From assembly GCF_010095445.2 (NCBI RefSeq), contig NZ_WFGV02000045.1, positions 1-51,358 of the forward strand: a stretch of 51,358 bases of DNA, in the 5' to 3' direction. Of this stretch, positions 33,961-42,556 are shown piece by piece. The position numbers were made by a program, and so were the translations under genes. The DNA comes from Pseudomonas sp. TNT3 (lineage in GTDB: Bacteria; Pseudomonadota; Gammaproteobacteria; Pseudomonadales; Pseudomonadaceae). The notes under the pieces were generated by a model. It saw only the letters and a list, made by a program, of their open reading frames with translations. It was not told where the DNA came from and searched no databases. Position 1 is the first letter of the stretch. Every line of letters starts with the position of its first letter.

Positions 33961-35274
33961 TTACGCCGCACCAGCCGCCGGGCAACGTCCGACACTCGGC
34001 ATTCGCGCACCGAAATACGCGGCGCTGATTACGCCCACTGTTCCCATTACTGCACTGAAGATCACGCAGATCCATGGGCTCCAGGGCATCAAGCCGATCA
34101 GCAACAACGGTGTGATACTCGCCCACGCGGCGTAGGCAATGTTGTAGGTGAAGGAAATGCCGGAGACGCGAACCCGCGCAGGGAACAGGCTGACCATCAC
34201 TGACGGCACGGCACCCACTACCCCGCAACACAGACCGGCAATCGCGTATGCCAGCCCTGTCCAGTTTGCGCCGGTGATCAGGCAGGCGTAGAGCACGCCG
34301 ATCCCCATCGGCAGCAGCAGGCTATACAGCATGACGGTGCGCCAGGCGCCGATGCGATCGACCAACAACCCGGCGAGTACACACCCGATGTTCAAGAACA
34401 CGATGCCCAGGGCGCTCAGCCCGAAGGTATAGCTGGGGGTCATGCCGAAGGTTTTCTGCATCATGGTCGGGGTGATGACGACGAAGACCACCACCGCCGA
34501 CGTCAGTACACAGGTCAGGATCATCGCCGGCAGCATCGCCAGACGATGTTCACGCAGGACCGTGCGCAACGGCAGTTCAACGGCGGCATCCCGCTTGGCT
34601 TGCATCGCCATGAACACCGGCGTTTCGCTGAGCCAGCGGCGCAACCACACACCAATTACACCAAAGACTCCGCCGAGCAGGAACGGATAACGCCAAGCGA
34701 AATCGAGAATTTCTGCCGGGGTGAACGTTTGCGCCAGAATCGTCGCCGTGAGCGCACCGAGCAGGTAGCCGAACGTCAGTCCCGCCTGCAGGAACCCCAG
34801 CGCATAACCGCGGTGCCCGGCCGGTGCGTGCTCGGCAACAAACACCCAGGCGCTCGGCACTTCACCACCCACCGCCGCGCCTTGCAGGATCCGCAGGGCC
34901 AATAGCAGCAACGGCGCGAAATACCCGATCTGGGCATAGGTGGGCATGATCCCGATCAGCAGGCACGGGAGCGCCATCATCAGGATGCTCAGGCTGAAGA
35001 CTTTCTTGCGTCCCATCCTGTCGGCGAAATGCGCCATCAGAATGCCGCCCAACGGCCGTGCCAGGTAGCCCGTAGCGAAGATCCCGAAGCTTTGCAGCAA
35101 GCGCAGCCACTCGGGCATTTCCGGCGGAAAGAACAGCTGGCTGAGGGTCAGGGCGAAAAACACGAAAATGATGAAATCGTAGATTTCCAGCGCGCCACCC
35201 AGGGCTGCAAGGCCGAGGGTCTTGTAATCCGAACGGGTGAAGGGCGTCGGGCGCGAATCGGTTTGGGCAGTCAT
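33961..35274 (-). CDS. MFS transporter, metabolite:H+ symporter (MHS) family
   Basis: 437 residues from ATG 35274, about twelve membrane segments. The MHS family signatures are clear: YLARPLGGILMAHFADRMGR in the loop 2-3 region, RILQGAAVGGEVPSAWVFVA and EHAPAGHRGYALGF. Members import citrate, alpha-ketoglutarate, shikimate, proline/betaine or similar. The substrate cannot be told. It is divergent from the panB paralogue, so a related carboxylate (for example a ketopantoate or keto-acid) is conceivable but unproven. Confidence 0.9.
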   Translation of the reverse strand: MTAQTDSRPTPFTRSDYKTLGLAALGGALEIYDFIIFVFFALTLSQLFFPPEMPEWLRLLQSFGIFATGYLARPLGGILMAHFADRMGRKKVFSLSILMMALPCLLIGIMPTYAQIGYFAPLLLLALRILQGAAVGGEVPSAWVFVAEHAPAGHRGYALGFLQAGLTFGYLLGALTATILAQTFTPAEILDFAWRYPFLLGGVFGVIGVWLRRWLSETPVFMAMQAKRDAAVELPLRTVLREHRLAMLPAMILTCVLTSAVVVFVVITPTMMQKTFGMTPSYTFGLSALGIVFLNIGCVLAGLLVDRIGAWRTVMLYSLLLPMGIGVLYACLITGANWTGLAYAIAGLCCGVVGAVPSVMVSLFPARVRVSGISFTYNIAYAAWASITPLLLIGLMPWSPWICVIFSAVMGTVGVISAAYFGARMPSVGRCPAAGAA

Positions 35275-35443
35275 GTAAAAGAACTCTGGCATAGGCAAAA
35301 ACCAAGGCGCCCATGGTCTACGCAAAAGCGCTCACGGACAACCTGAACTGCCCTCTGGGTTGGTTTTTAGCCGTTCTCTGTGCATTGAATTCGCGTTCGT
35401 GAAGCTAATAATCGAGCGCTTTCCAACCCACAGGAAAGCCTCC

Positions 35444-36262
35444 ATGAGCAGCCATTCACGCAGTAGACGCCTGACCGTTCCACAGTTGGTGGCCATGAAA
35501 GGCCAGCAGAAGATCGTTTCGTTGACGGCTTACAGCCGCTCGATGGCGCAGTTGATGGACCCCTTCGTCGACTTCGTGCTGATCGGCGACTCAACAGCCA
35601 TGGTTGGCTATGGCCGCACCTCGACGCTGGACATGAGCCTGGAAGAAATCATCGGCCACACCCGTGCGGTCGTCGCCAGCACTCGGCTGGCCTGTGTGAT
35701 TGCCGACATGCCGTTCGGCAGCTATCAGGAATCACCGCAACAGGCCTACCGCAACTGTGCCGAAGTCATGGCGCGGACCGGCTGCAATGCGCTCAAACTT
35801 GAAGGTGGCAAGGCCTTGGCCAGCACCGTTGAGTTTCTGGTGCAGCGTGGCATTCCGGTGATGGCGCACATTGGCCTGATGCCGCAGTACGTAAACGTCA
35901 TGGGCGGTTTCAAGGCTCAGGGCCTGAACGAGGCGACTGCCACCGCCATCGAGGAAGATGCGCGCGCACACCTCGCAGCGGGGACTTTCAGTCTGTTGCT
36001 GGAAGGTGTCGCCGAACCTCTTGCGCGGCGCATCAGCGATTTTTCAGCGATGCCGACCATTGGCATCGGTGCCTCACCGGCCTGCGACGGGCAAGTGCTG
36101 GTCACCGAGGACATCCTGGGACTCGGCGGCGAACATGTGCCGCGCTTCGTCAAACCCTATGCGGATGTCGGTGCCCTGATCAGCCAGGCATTCGAGTGTT
36201 TTGCCGACGAAGTGCGCAACGGCCAGTTTCCACAGATGCAGCACTGCTACGGCGTCAGCTGA
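35444..36262 (+). CDS. panB: 3-methyl-2-oxobutanoate hydroxymethyltransferase paralogue
   Basis: 272 residues from ATG 35444 (AGGAAAG upstream). PanB transfers a hydroxymethyl group from methylene-THF to alpha-ketoisovalerate, giving ketopantoate. The catalytic/metal motifs are retained: VLIGDSTAMVGYG, VIADMPFGSYQ (the two Asp), LKLEGG (Lys, Glu) and LLEGVAEPLARRIS (Glu). The absence of panC and panD beside it indicates a second, stand-alone copy rather than the biosynthetic panBC locus. Its last 16 bases overlap the 3' end of the converging MocR gene. Confidence 0.85.
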   Translation: MSSHSRSRRLTVPQLVAMKGQQKIVSLTAYSRSMAQLMDPFVDFVLIGDSTAMVGYGRTSTLDMSLEEIIGHTRAVVASTRLACVIADMPFGSYQESPQQAYRNCAEVMARTGCNALKLEGGKALASTVEFLVQRGIPVMAHIGLMPQYVNVMGGFKAQGLNEATATAIEEDARAHLAAGTFSLLLEGVAEPLARRISDFSAMPTIGIGASPACDGQVLVTEDILGLGGEHVPRFVKPYADVGALISQAFECFADEVRNGQFPQMQHCYGVS

Positions 36263-37644
36263 CGTTCCTGATCAATGGCCTCGGCGAGCATTTTCACGGC
36301 CAAACCGATGTCCTTGCTCCAGTCCACGGTGTAGCTCAGGCGCAAGCAATCACGCCACAGCCCCTGCGCACTGAACAACTCGCCGGGCGCGATCACAATG
36401 CCTTTGGCCAGCAGACGCTCGTACACCCGGCGCATATCCACCGGGTGTACCGACTGCGCCCAAAGCGTCGCGCCCCCGGCCGCTGTCACCACATTGAGCT
36501 GGTCGGCGGCATGCGCTCGAAGCAACCCGGTCATCTGCGTCATGCGCTCGCTCAGCAGACCTCGCACGACCTGAGCGTGCTGATCGACCCGTCGTGAACT
36601 GTACAAACGGGCGAGCGCTTTTTGCCGAATCGGCGAGAGGCGAAACGCCCGGTCGAGGCACTGGCGTTGCATTGCCACCTCTTGCCCACGCACCAGCACG
36701 TAGGCAAAGGGCGCTTCCGGGCCGATCACCTTATCGAAGGTGGAAAACACTAGCAGTCTGTCGAGGTCGGCAAAATCGCGCATACGCGACGGGTCTGCGT
36801 GAAAACCGAACTCGCCGTAGCTGTCGTTTTCGAACAGCCAGACACCCCGCTCGCTCAGCCAGTTGCACAGCTGCTGTTTGTCCGCAGCGGGCATCAGACT
36901 GCCATGGGGAGTGCTCACCGCCGATGAGAACACCACCAGCGCCACGTTTTCACGCTGTAATACCTCGTGGACACGTTGCAGGTCCAAGCGTCCATCCGCC
37001 TGGAGAGGCACCTCAATCACCCGAATGTTCGCCGCCTGCAACTGCCGCAGGGTCACCCAGGAACATGGCGACTCGACCAATGCCGCTGTCCCGGACAATT
37101 GCAGTGCGGCCAGCGACATCTGCAAAACACTGCGCACATCGGCACCGATATACACCTGCTCCGGGCGCCAATAATGCTCGGTCGATCGGGTGTATCGCTC
37201 AGCCAGCGCGGTGCGCAACTCGATCTCGCCGAAAGGCTGATACAACGGCACCGCCGTGCGCGGGTATTGCCGCAACAGCTCGCGTTCCATCATCAGCAGC
37301 GGATTTTCCAGCGACAACAACATCGACGGCGCATCGCTGCACAGCGCCAGCATGCCGGGCTGACGCGCGCTGGCGTAGACATTGTCGAGCAGGTTGGTTG
37401 ACGGTAGCGGCTGCGCGAAGGATGTCGGCGCATAGAAGTAACCGAGCTTGGGTCGGGAATAAACTCGCCCCTCGTCTTCGAGCAAGGCATACGCATATTT
37501 GGTGGTGGACACGGAGACGTTCAGGCGCAACGCCAACTGTCGCAGTGACGGCAGTTTCATCTCGCCATCCGCTGCGCTTGAGTCGATCAGCTCGACCAGG
37601 TAGCGATACACGGCCTGATAGGCAAAAGTGCTGTCCTTGTTCAA
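36247..37644 (-). CDS. MocR-type regulator (GntR HTH fused to aminotransferase fold)
   Basis: 465 residues. Residues 1-70 form a GntR winged helix (MKLPSLRQLALRLNVSVSTT, then YALLEDEGRVYSRP). The rest is a type I aminotransferase-like domain: VYIGADVRSVLQMSLAALQL, SAVSTPHGSLMPAADK and FENDSYGEFGFH. The PLP-lysine region reads LVFSTFDKVIGPEAPF, where K of FDKVIGP is the candidate Schiff-base Lys. The start appears to be TTG 37644, with AAGGA upstream; no in-frame ATG is better placed. It is divergent from the fatty-acid transporter gene, probably its target. Confidence 0.85.
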   Translation of the reverse strand: MNKDSTFAYQAVYRYLVELIDSSAADGEMKLPSLRQLALRLNVSVSTTKYAYALLEDEGRVYSRPKLGYFYAPTSFAQPLPSTNLLDNVYASARQPGMLALCSDAPSMLLSLENPLLMMERELLRQYPRTAVPLYQPFGEIELRTALAERYTRSTEHYWRPEQVYIGADVRSVLQMSLAALQLSGTAALVESPCSWVTLRQLQAANIRVIEVPLQADGRLDLQRVHEVLQRENVALVVFSSAVSTPHGSLMPAADKQQLCNWLSERGVWLFENDSYGEFGFHADPSRMRDFADLDRLLVFSTFDKVIGPEAPFAYVLVRGQEVAMQRQCLDRAFRLSPIRQKALARLYSSRRVDQHAQVVRGLLSERMTQMTGLLRAHAADQLNVVTAAGGATLWAQSVHPVDMRRVYERLLAKGIVIAPGELFSAQGLWRDCLRLSYTVDWSKDIGLAVKMLAEAIDQERQLTP

Positions 37645-37825
37645 TCGCAGTCATTCCTTGAGGGAGGCACGGCGCAGCATCCTCCCAAGACGGACCCGAC
37701 GCAATCGCTCCAAAGAGCAAAACAGCGCCGCATAATCATCTCGATTGATTTACTGTTGGCACCTGTCCAGACGGGCCTGTGAAGCCCTGAAGACCACAAT
37801 AAACATAAAAATTCGAGGTTCTCTC

Positions 37826-39244
37826 GTGGCCGCTGAAATCGACGATAGCCGCTATGCCCGCTTTGCCCTTCGTTGCTCGAGCTTTGCCGAGCGCTGGTTT
37901 CCCGACTCCTGGGTGTTCGCCGCCCTTGCGGTGATCATTGTCGCCGTGGCCACGATGGCCATGGGCGCCAAACCGACCGACGCTGCCATGGCCTTCGGTG
38001 ACGGGTTCTGGAGTCTTATCCCGTTCACCATGCAGATGGCGTTTGTGGTGATCGGCGGGTATGTGGTCGCCAGTTCGCCACCCGCGGTGAAACTGATCGA
38101 CCGACTGGCGCGCATCCCGAAAAACGGCCGTTCCGCCGTGGCCTGGGTGGCGCTGATTTCCATGGTGGCCTCGTTGCTCAACTGGGGCTTGTCGCTGGTG
38201 TTTGGCGGTTTGCTCGTACGCGCCCTCGCCCGCCGCACCGATCTGAAAATGGACTACCGCGCCGCCGGTGCAGCTGCCTATCTGGGCCTTGGCGCAGTGT
38301 GGGCTCTGGGTCTTTCGTCATCCGCTGCGCAATTGCAGGCCAACCCGGCCAGCCTGCCGCCCTCGATCCTGTCGATCACCGGCGTGATTCCCTTTACCCA
38401 GACAATCTTTCTCTGGCAGTCCGGCGTGCTGTTGCTGGCGCTGATCATAATTTCGCTGATCATTGCCTACGCTACCGCCCCCGGCCCAAACACCGCACGT
38501 GATGCGAAAGCGTGCGGCATCGACCCGAGTTTCAATCTGCCCCCCCTGCAACCGCGCACCCGTCCCGGTGAATGGCTGGAGCACAGCCCGTTGCTGACGA
38601 TTCTGCTGGCGCTGCTGGCTGCGGGGTGGCTGTTCCATGAGTTTTCGACCAAACCGGCGATCAGCGCGATTTCCGGCTTGAATACCTACAACTTCCTGTT
38701 CCTGATGCTCGGAGCATTGCTGCATTGGCGGCCCCGCAGCTTCCTCGACGCAGTCGCACGGGCGGTGCCGACCACTACGGGCGTGCTGATCCAGTTTCCG
38801 TTGTACGGCTCGATCGCTGCGCTGATGACCACTGTCAAAGGCACGGACGCCCAGACCTTGGCTCATCACATCTCAACCTTCTTCGTCAGTATTGCGTCCC
38901 ACGACACTTACGCGCTGTTGATGGGGGTGTACTCGGCGATCCTGGGGTTCTTCATTCCTTCCGGTGGCGGCAAGTGGATCATCGAAGCGCCGTACGTCAT
39001 GCAGGTGGCCACGGACCTTAATTACCATCTGGGCTGGGCCGTGCAGATCTACAACGCCGCCGAAGCCCTGCCGAACCTCATCAATCCGTTCTACATGCTG
39101 CCGCTATTGGGTGTGCTGGGGTTGAAGGCTCGGGATTTGATCGGGTTCTCGTTCGTGCAACTGCTCGTACACACGCCGATCGTGCTGTTTCTGCTGTGGG
39201 CGCTGGGGACGACGCTGGTGTATACGGCGCCGGTGATGCCGTAA
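37826..39244 (+). CDS. atoE: Short-chain fatty acid transporter (AtoE family)
   Basis: 472 residues from GTG 37826 (GAGG seven bases upstream). About ten to twelve membrane helices. Family features: FAERWFPDSWVFAALAVII, WGLSLVFGGLLVRALARR, LGLSSSAAQLQANPASLP and FFIPSGGGKWIIEAPYV. Members import short-chain fatty acids such as butyrate or acetoacetate. No acetoacetate-degradation genes (atoDAB) are adjacent, so it is a stand-alone transporter, probably under the divergent MocR regulator. Confidence 0.9.
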   Translation: MAAEIDDSRYARFALRCSSFAERWFPDSWVFAALAVIIVAVATMAMGAKPTDAAMAFGDGFWSLIPFTMQMAFVVIGGYVVASSPPAVKLIDRLARIPKNGRSAVAWVALISMVASLLNWGLSLVFGGLLVRALARRTDLKMDYRAAGAAAYLGLGAVWALGLSSSAAQLQANPASLPPSILSITGVIPFTQTIFLWQSGVLLLALIIISLIIAYATAPGPNTARDAKACGIDPSFNLPPLQPRTRPGEWLEHSPLLTILLALLAAGWLFHEFSTKPAISAISGLNTYNFLFLMLGALLHWRPRSFLDAVARAVPTTTGVLIQFPLYGSIAALMTTVKGTDAQTLAHHISTFFVSIASHDTYALLMGVYSAILGFFIPSGGGKWIIEAPYVMQVATDLNYHLGWAVQIYNAAEALPNLINPFYMLPLLGVLGLKARDLIGFSFVQLLVHTPIVLFLLWALGTTLVYTAPVMP

Positions 39245-39250
39245 CGCCAC

Positions 39251-39282
39251 TGATTGCACCTGCTGTGAGGTAGGTGCAGTCA
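39251..39282 (+). other. Hairpin after the fatty-acid transporter
   Basis: TGATTGCACCT (39251-39261) pairs with AGGTGCAGTCA (39272-39282) with one T-G wobble and a 10-base loop, just after the stop codon. No T-run follows, so it is an mRNA-end stabiliser or an inverted binding site rather than a standard terminator. Confidence 0.5.
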
Positions 39283-39468
39283 CATCAAAGTCAAAGGAGC
39301 ATTGCCGCGTAAGCCCAGGCTGACGCGGAAAATGGCTCATTTCCTCTGTCATTTGTGTCAGTAGACCGTTTGATTGTTTTGCTAAAGACTTGAGACGTAC
39401 CCACGTGCAGCAGGGCTGACAAGAAGTCGGCAGGTGGAAGTCGCGGCACTCAACAGACAAGGAATGTT

Positions 39469-39993
39469 ATGAGAACCCTCGCCGAACATGGATTGCCCCC
39501 GCCATCACACCCAGGTATCTACCCCTTCGTAGAATTGCCACTTCGCCTTGGATTCCCGTCCAGAAACGACTTTGAAATCATCCACTGCGCAGAGGGATCA
39601 GCCGTGGCTGTCGCAGTTTTACGGGAGTTTCCGCGCATCACTCGCATCTGCCGGGTCTCGGGGCAACTTCTACCCTATCGCTCGCGAAACACCCGCCAGC
39701 TGGCGCCGGGGATTCATATCTATGACCCGCGCTTCTGTGGCTTGCTGAGCCATTCCTGCGACCCTAACGTCTTTCTCGACATGAGCGAGCTGTGGTTATG
39801 GGCACTCAAGGACCTCAGGAAAGGTGATCGCCTGACGATGGACTTCGCCGCGACGGAAGACCGGCTGCAGCGACAGTTTGCCTGCCGCTGCGCAAGTCCC
39901 GATTGCCGTGGCTGGATCACCGGTTACGATGAATCGCCGAACGACAATGGCCGAGAGTTCCTCCAACACTGGCGTCGAAGAACGCTCGAGTGA
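39469..39993 (+). CDS. SET-domain protein, probable lysine methyltransferase
   Basis: 174 residues from ATG 39469 (AAGGA six bases upstream). The second half shows the SET core: LSHSCDPNVFLDMSELWLWA corresponds to the N/S-H-S-C-D-P-N motif binding SAM, DLRKGDRLTMDFAAT is the catalytic-core strand, and CRCASPDCRGWITGY is a post-SET CxCx4C cluster that would close the lysine channel with zinc. SET proteins methylate lysine in proteins and are mainly eukaryotic, though sporadic in bacteria. It is short, lacking a large N-terminal domain. The substrate is unknown and its neighbours are unrelated. Confidence 0.83.
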   Translation: MRTLAEHGLPPPSHPGIYPFVELPLRLGFPSRNDFEIIHCAEGSAVAVAVLREFPRITRICRVSGQLLPYRSRNTRQLAPGIHIYDPRFCGLLSHSCDPNVFLDMSELWLWALKDLRKGDRLTMDFAATEDRLQRQFACRCASPDCRGWITGYDESPNDNGREFLQHWRRRTLE

Positions 39994-39998
39994 GGCCG

Positions 39999-40643
39999 TT
40001 ACTGCGCCTCGATCGGACGCAGGCGGTACTGCGGCGGCAACTGCTCGAACCCGCTGATGGTCGCGTTCAGGCTTTTCCAGCGGCCGTCCTTGATGCCGTA
40101 AATGCAGCCGTGAATCGACAGTTTCTGTCCACGGTGCCAGGCGTTTTGCACAATGCTGGTGTGACCGACGTTCGCCACTTGCTGAATGACGTTGAGTTCA
40201 CAGAGACGGTCGACCCGCTCTTCTTCGGTCGGCAACTTGGCCAGTTCTTCGCGCTTTTCGTAGTAAAGGTCGCGAATCGAGCGCAGCCAGCCATCGATCA
40301 GTCCCAATTGGCGGTCCTGCATCGAGGCACGCACGCCGCCGCAGCCATAGTGGCCGGTGACGAGGATGTGTTTGACCTTGAGCACGTCCACTGCGTATTG
40401 AATCACTGACAGGCAGTTGAGGTCGGTGTGCAGCACGACGTTGGCGACGTTGCGGTGGACGAACAGGTCGCCGGGCAGCATGCCAACGATCTCGTTCGCC
40501 GGTACGCGGGCGTCGGAACAACCGATCCACAGGTACTCTGGCGTTTGCTGACGGGCCAGCTTGGCGAAGAAGTCAGGATCTTCTTTGGTGATCGCGTCAG
40601 CCCAGCGCTCGTTGTTATTAATCAGATCTTGTAATTCGTTCAT
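39999..40643 (-). CDS. can: Beta-carbonic anhydrase
   Basis: 214 residues from ATG 40643. It converts CO2 and bicarbonate. The zinc ligands are in WIGCSDARVPANEIVG (Cys, Asp) and VTGHYGCGGVRAS (His, Cys), both at expected spacing; LFVHRNVANVV and GWLRSIRDL also match E. coli Can. The gene ends five bases from the converging SET gene. An upstream ATG gives 15 unrelated residues, so 40643 is taken as the start. Confidence 0.96.
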   Translation of the reverse strand: MNELQDLINNNERWADAITKEDPDFFAKLARQQTPEYLWIGCSDARVPANEIVGMLPGDLFVHRNVANVVLHTDLNCLSVIQYAVDVLKVKHILVTGHYGCGGVRASMQDRQLGLIDGWLRSIRDLYYEKREELAKLPTEEERVDRLCELNVIQQVANVGHTSIVQNAWHRGQKLSIHGCIYGIKDGRWKSLNATISGFEQLPPQYRLRPIEAQ

Positions 40644-40795
40644 GCAGTGAAGCCTCGAGAATGATGCGCTTCTATGACAGACAACCATCCGTCGGGGTCA
40701 CGCGCGAGATGCAGATAGCCGGTGTTGCACGCCGGCGGAATTCTCATGAGCCCTGTGGGTCCACCCTAGTAAGGCCCACAGTATGAGGAATTACC

Positions 40796-41200
40796 ATGAC
40801 TGATTCACGACGTCCGTTCGATGCGACACAGCCAGAGCCCATCGATGATAAAGAAGACCGCATGGGTTCGATGCATGAGCTGGATTTCGACGACGATGAA
40901 CCCAGCGCAAAAATTGGCGAAGAAATTCCGGAAAACGAGCGTGAGCAACTGATGCCCCGCGAGCGTGTGCGCGAAGCCGGCATGACCGGGGCTTCCACCG
41001 ATGACCACGAATCCACAGATGATGACATGAGCCCTGAGACGCTGATTCGTGAGGACGGTGCTCGTGATGCGAAGGAAGCGGGTGAAGGGGGTCAGGCGGA
41101 TTGGGATTTGAGCATTGTCGATGAAGACGACATTGGCGGCGGTAACGGTCTGGATGAAGCTGAATTGGCGAAGCGCGATCCGCTGGATGGGAATCGCTGA
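40796..41200 (+). CDS. Acidic, probably disordered Pseudomonas protein
   Basis: 134 residues, extremely acidic (runs such as LDFDDDEPSAKIGEEI, TDDHESTDDDMSPETLI and IVDEDDIGGG) and low in hydrophobic residues, so likely intrinsically disordered. I recognise similar sequences in many pseudomonads, sometimes labelled serine kinase/phosphatase without visible kinase or phosphatase motifs; that label is not supported here. SD GAGG lies before ATG 40796. A hairpin CTGTGGG/CCCACAG (40753-40781) lies just upstream. Function unknown. Confidence 0.75.
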   Translation: MTDSRRPFDATQPEPIDDKEDRMGSMHELDFDDDEPSAKIGEEIPENEREQLMPRERVREAGMTGASTDDHESTDDDMSPETLIREDGARDAKEAGEGGQADWDLSIVDEDDIGGGNGLDEAELAKRDPLDGNR

Positions 41201-41221
41201 TCGACTAGTCCAGATTCCCCT

Positions 41222-41309
41222 GTAGGAGCTGCCGAAGGCTGCGATCTTTTGATCTTAAGAGGTCGCGACTAAGGAAGATCAAAAGATCGCAGCCTTCGGC
41301 AGCTCCTAC
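41222..41309. repeat. Perfect 35-bp inverted repeat
   Basis: The arm 41222-41256 (GTAGGAGCTGCCGAAGGCTG...) is the exact reverse complement of 41275-41309, with an 18-base loop. This family (GTAGGAGCTGCCGAAGGCTGCGATC) is frequent in P. fluorescens-group genomes. It separates the acidic-protein gene from converging rimI and could also act as a bidirectional transcription barrier. Confidence 0.9.
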
Positions 41310-41319
41310 GGGGCTTTAT

Positions 41320-41772
41320 TCAATCGACCAACGTGCAGGCCATGACTACCGCATCTTCGCGCCCGCCCACCGCCGGGTAGTAATCCCGGCGACGGCCAAT
41401 CTCGTTGAATCCATAGCGCTCATACAACCGAAATGCCGAACGATTGCTGTCGCGCACTTCCAGGAAACACTCCCGCGCCTCAGCCTTGTAGGCAATCGAC
41501 ATGAGATGCTCCAGCAGCGTCAACCCCAGGCCTCGGCCCTGATTCTCCGGTTTGACGGTGATGTTCAGCAGATGCGCTTCATCGAGGATGATCTGCACCA
41601 CGCCGTGCCCCACCTGCTGCTGGCCTTCGAACATCAGCCAGATCTGGTACTTGCCCAGCCCGTCCAGAAAAATCCCGCGGGTCCAGGGATGGCTATACGC
41701 CGCGTATTCGATTTTCAGGACAGCGTCCATGTCCGCTTCAACCATCGGGCGGAACGTTACAGCGTCACTCAT
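41320..41772 (-). CDS. rimI: Ribosomal protein S18-alanine N-acetyltransferase
   Basis: 150-residue GNAT enzyme. The acetyl-CoA motif A reads LLNITVKPENQGRGLGLTLL (Q/R-x-x-G-x-G/A), followed by FLEVRDSNRSAFRLYERYGF and the C-terminal DYYPAVGGREDAVVMA, typical of RimI. It acetylates the N-terminal Ala of ribosomal protein S18. Its start overlaps the end of the holD-like gene by 8 bases, the same gene pair as holD-rimI in E. coli. Confidence 0.93.
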   Translation of the reverse strand: MSDAVTFRPMVEADMDAVLKIEYAAYSHPWTRGIFLDGLGKYQIWLMFEGQQQVGHGVVQIILDEAHLLNITVKPENQGRGLGLTLLEHLMSIAYKAEARECFLEVRDSNRSAFRLYERYGFNEIGRRRDYYPAVGGREDAVVMACTLVD

Positions 41773-42544
41773 TTGATTCTTTCCAGCGCGCCATCAGCCG
41801 ACGCATGGCTTGCCAGACATCAGCCTTACGCTGTGGCTCTTCCATTAAAAGTTCCAGACCCGGCAGGGCCCAGACCGAGCCCAGGCCTTCGACCTGGAGT
41901 TCACGGTTGAAGGATTCGGCATTCGCCTCACCGGCGAAACGAACTGCCGGCAAGCCAATCAGCCACACACAGACGCAGGGTGCGTCTTCCAGTCGGGCCG
42001 AGAGAAATCCTTGTACAAAATCACGAGCCGCTTCAGGACCCTGGTCCATGGTGCCACGCACCAACAGCGGCCAACGCACCGGCTCGCCGACGATTTGCGG
42101 GCTGTCCGGCAGGCCGGCGGCGCGCAACATGTCCTTGAGCAACAGGTACGCAGGGTCGCGGGTTTGAAACGTTTCGCCTGTGGGTAACTCGACCAGCAAC
42201 AGGCAACGACCGGCGCGCAGCAACTGCAGGGCGAACCGCGGAGGCGGCACAACCGGCGCCTTGATGGCGGCAGGCGCCTCCTCTTCCTCAACTTTCGCGT
42301 TCGTGCGAGTGCTGGCCAACGAAGGTCGCGGCACCTCGATTTTTACCCGTTCGGCGGGCTTTATCGTGGGTTCTACCGGCGCGTCCACCACGGGAGCCTG
42401 AACAATCGGGGCCTCGACCAAAGGCTCAGGCAGCTCCAACAGCTCGGGCCGCGAAGGCGCAGCAAAAGGCAATTCAGTGCGCGGCAGCCAGTTGACCACC
42501 TGCATGGCGGTCAAGTAAGCGCGGCGACGAGACTCGATTAGCAA
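41765..42544 (-). CDS. holD: DNA polymerase III psi subunit-like protein with Pro-rich linker
   Basis: About 259 residues if started at TTG 42544. The N-terminus IESRRRAYLTAMQVVNWLPR resembles the chi-binding SRRxxxLxxxGIxxW segment of E. coli psi. Next comes a Pro/Val/Glu-rich linker of about 90 residues (PLVEAPIVQAPVVDAPVEP), then a folded domain (FALQLLRAGRCLLLVELPTG ... WALPGLELLMEEP). Position directly upstream of rimI matches E. coli holD and the cryptic psi gene reported in P. aeruginosa (PA4679, from memory). Psi links the clamp loader to SSB through chi. ATG 42505 is an alternative start but would lose the chi-binding segment. Confidence 0.7.
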   Translation of the reverse strand: MLIESRRRAYLTAMQVVNWLPRTELPFAAPSRPELLELPEPLVEAPIVQAPVVDAPVEPTIKPAERVKIEVPRPSLASTRTNAKVEEEEAPAAIKAPVVPPPRFALQLLRAGRCLLLVELPTGETFQTRDPAYLLLKDMLRAAGLPDSPQIVGEPVRWPLLVRGTMDQGPEAARDFVQGFLSARLEDAPCVCVWLIGLPAVRFAGEANAESFNRELQVEGLGSVWALPGLELLMEEPQRKADVWQAMRRLMARWKESNE

Positions 42545-42556
42545 AGGTCGGCCACT

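Noticed and set aside
37199..37720. A minus-strand frame beginning ATG near 37667 as an upstream gene of the MocR regulator
   Set aside because: It runs out of frame through the MocR coding sequence and has no family features; the MocR frame is supported by HTH and aminotransferase motifs.
39251..39282. Rho-independent terminator after the fatty-acid transporter
   Set aside because: The hairpin is good but no T-run follows, so it is listed only as a hairpin.
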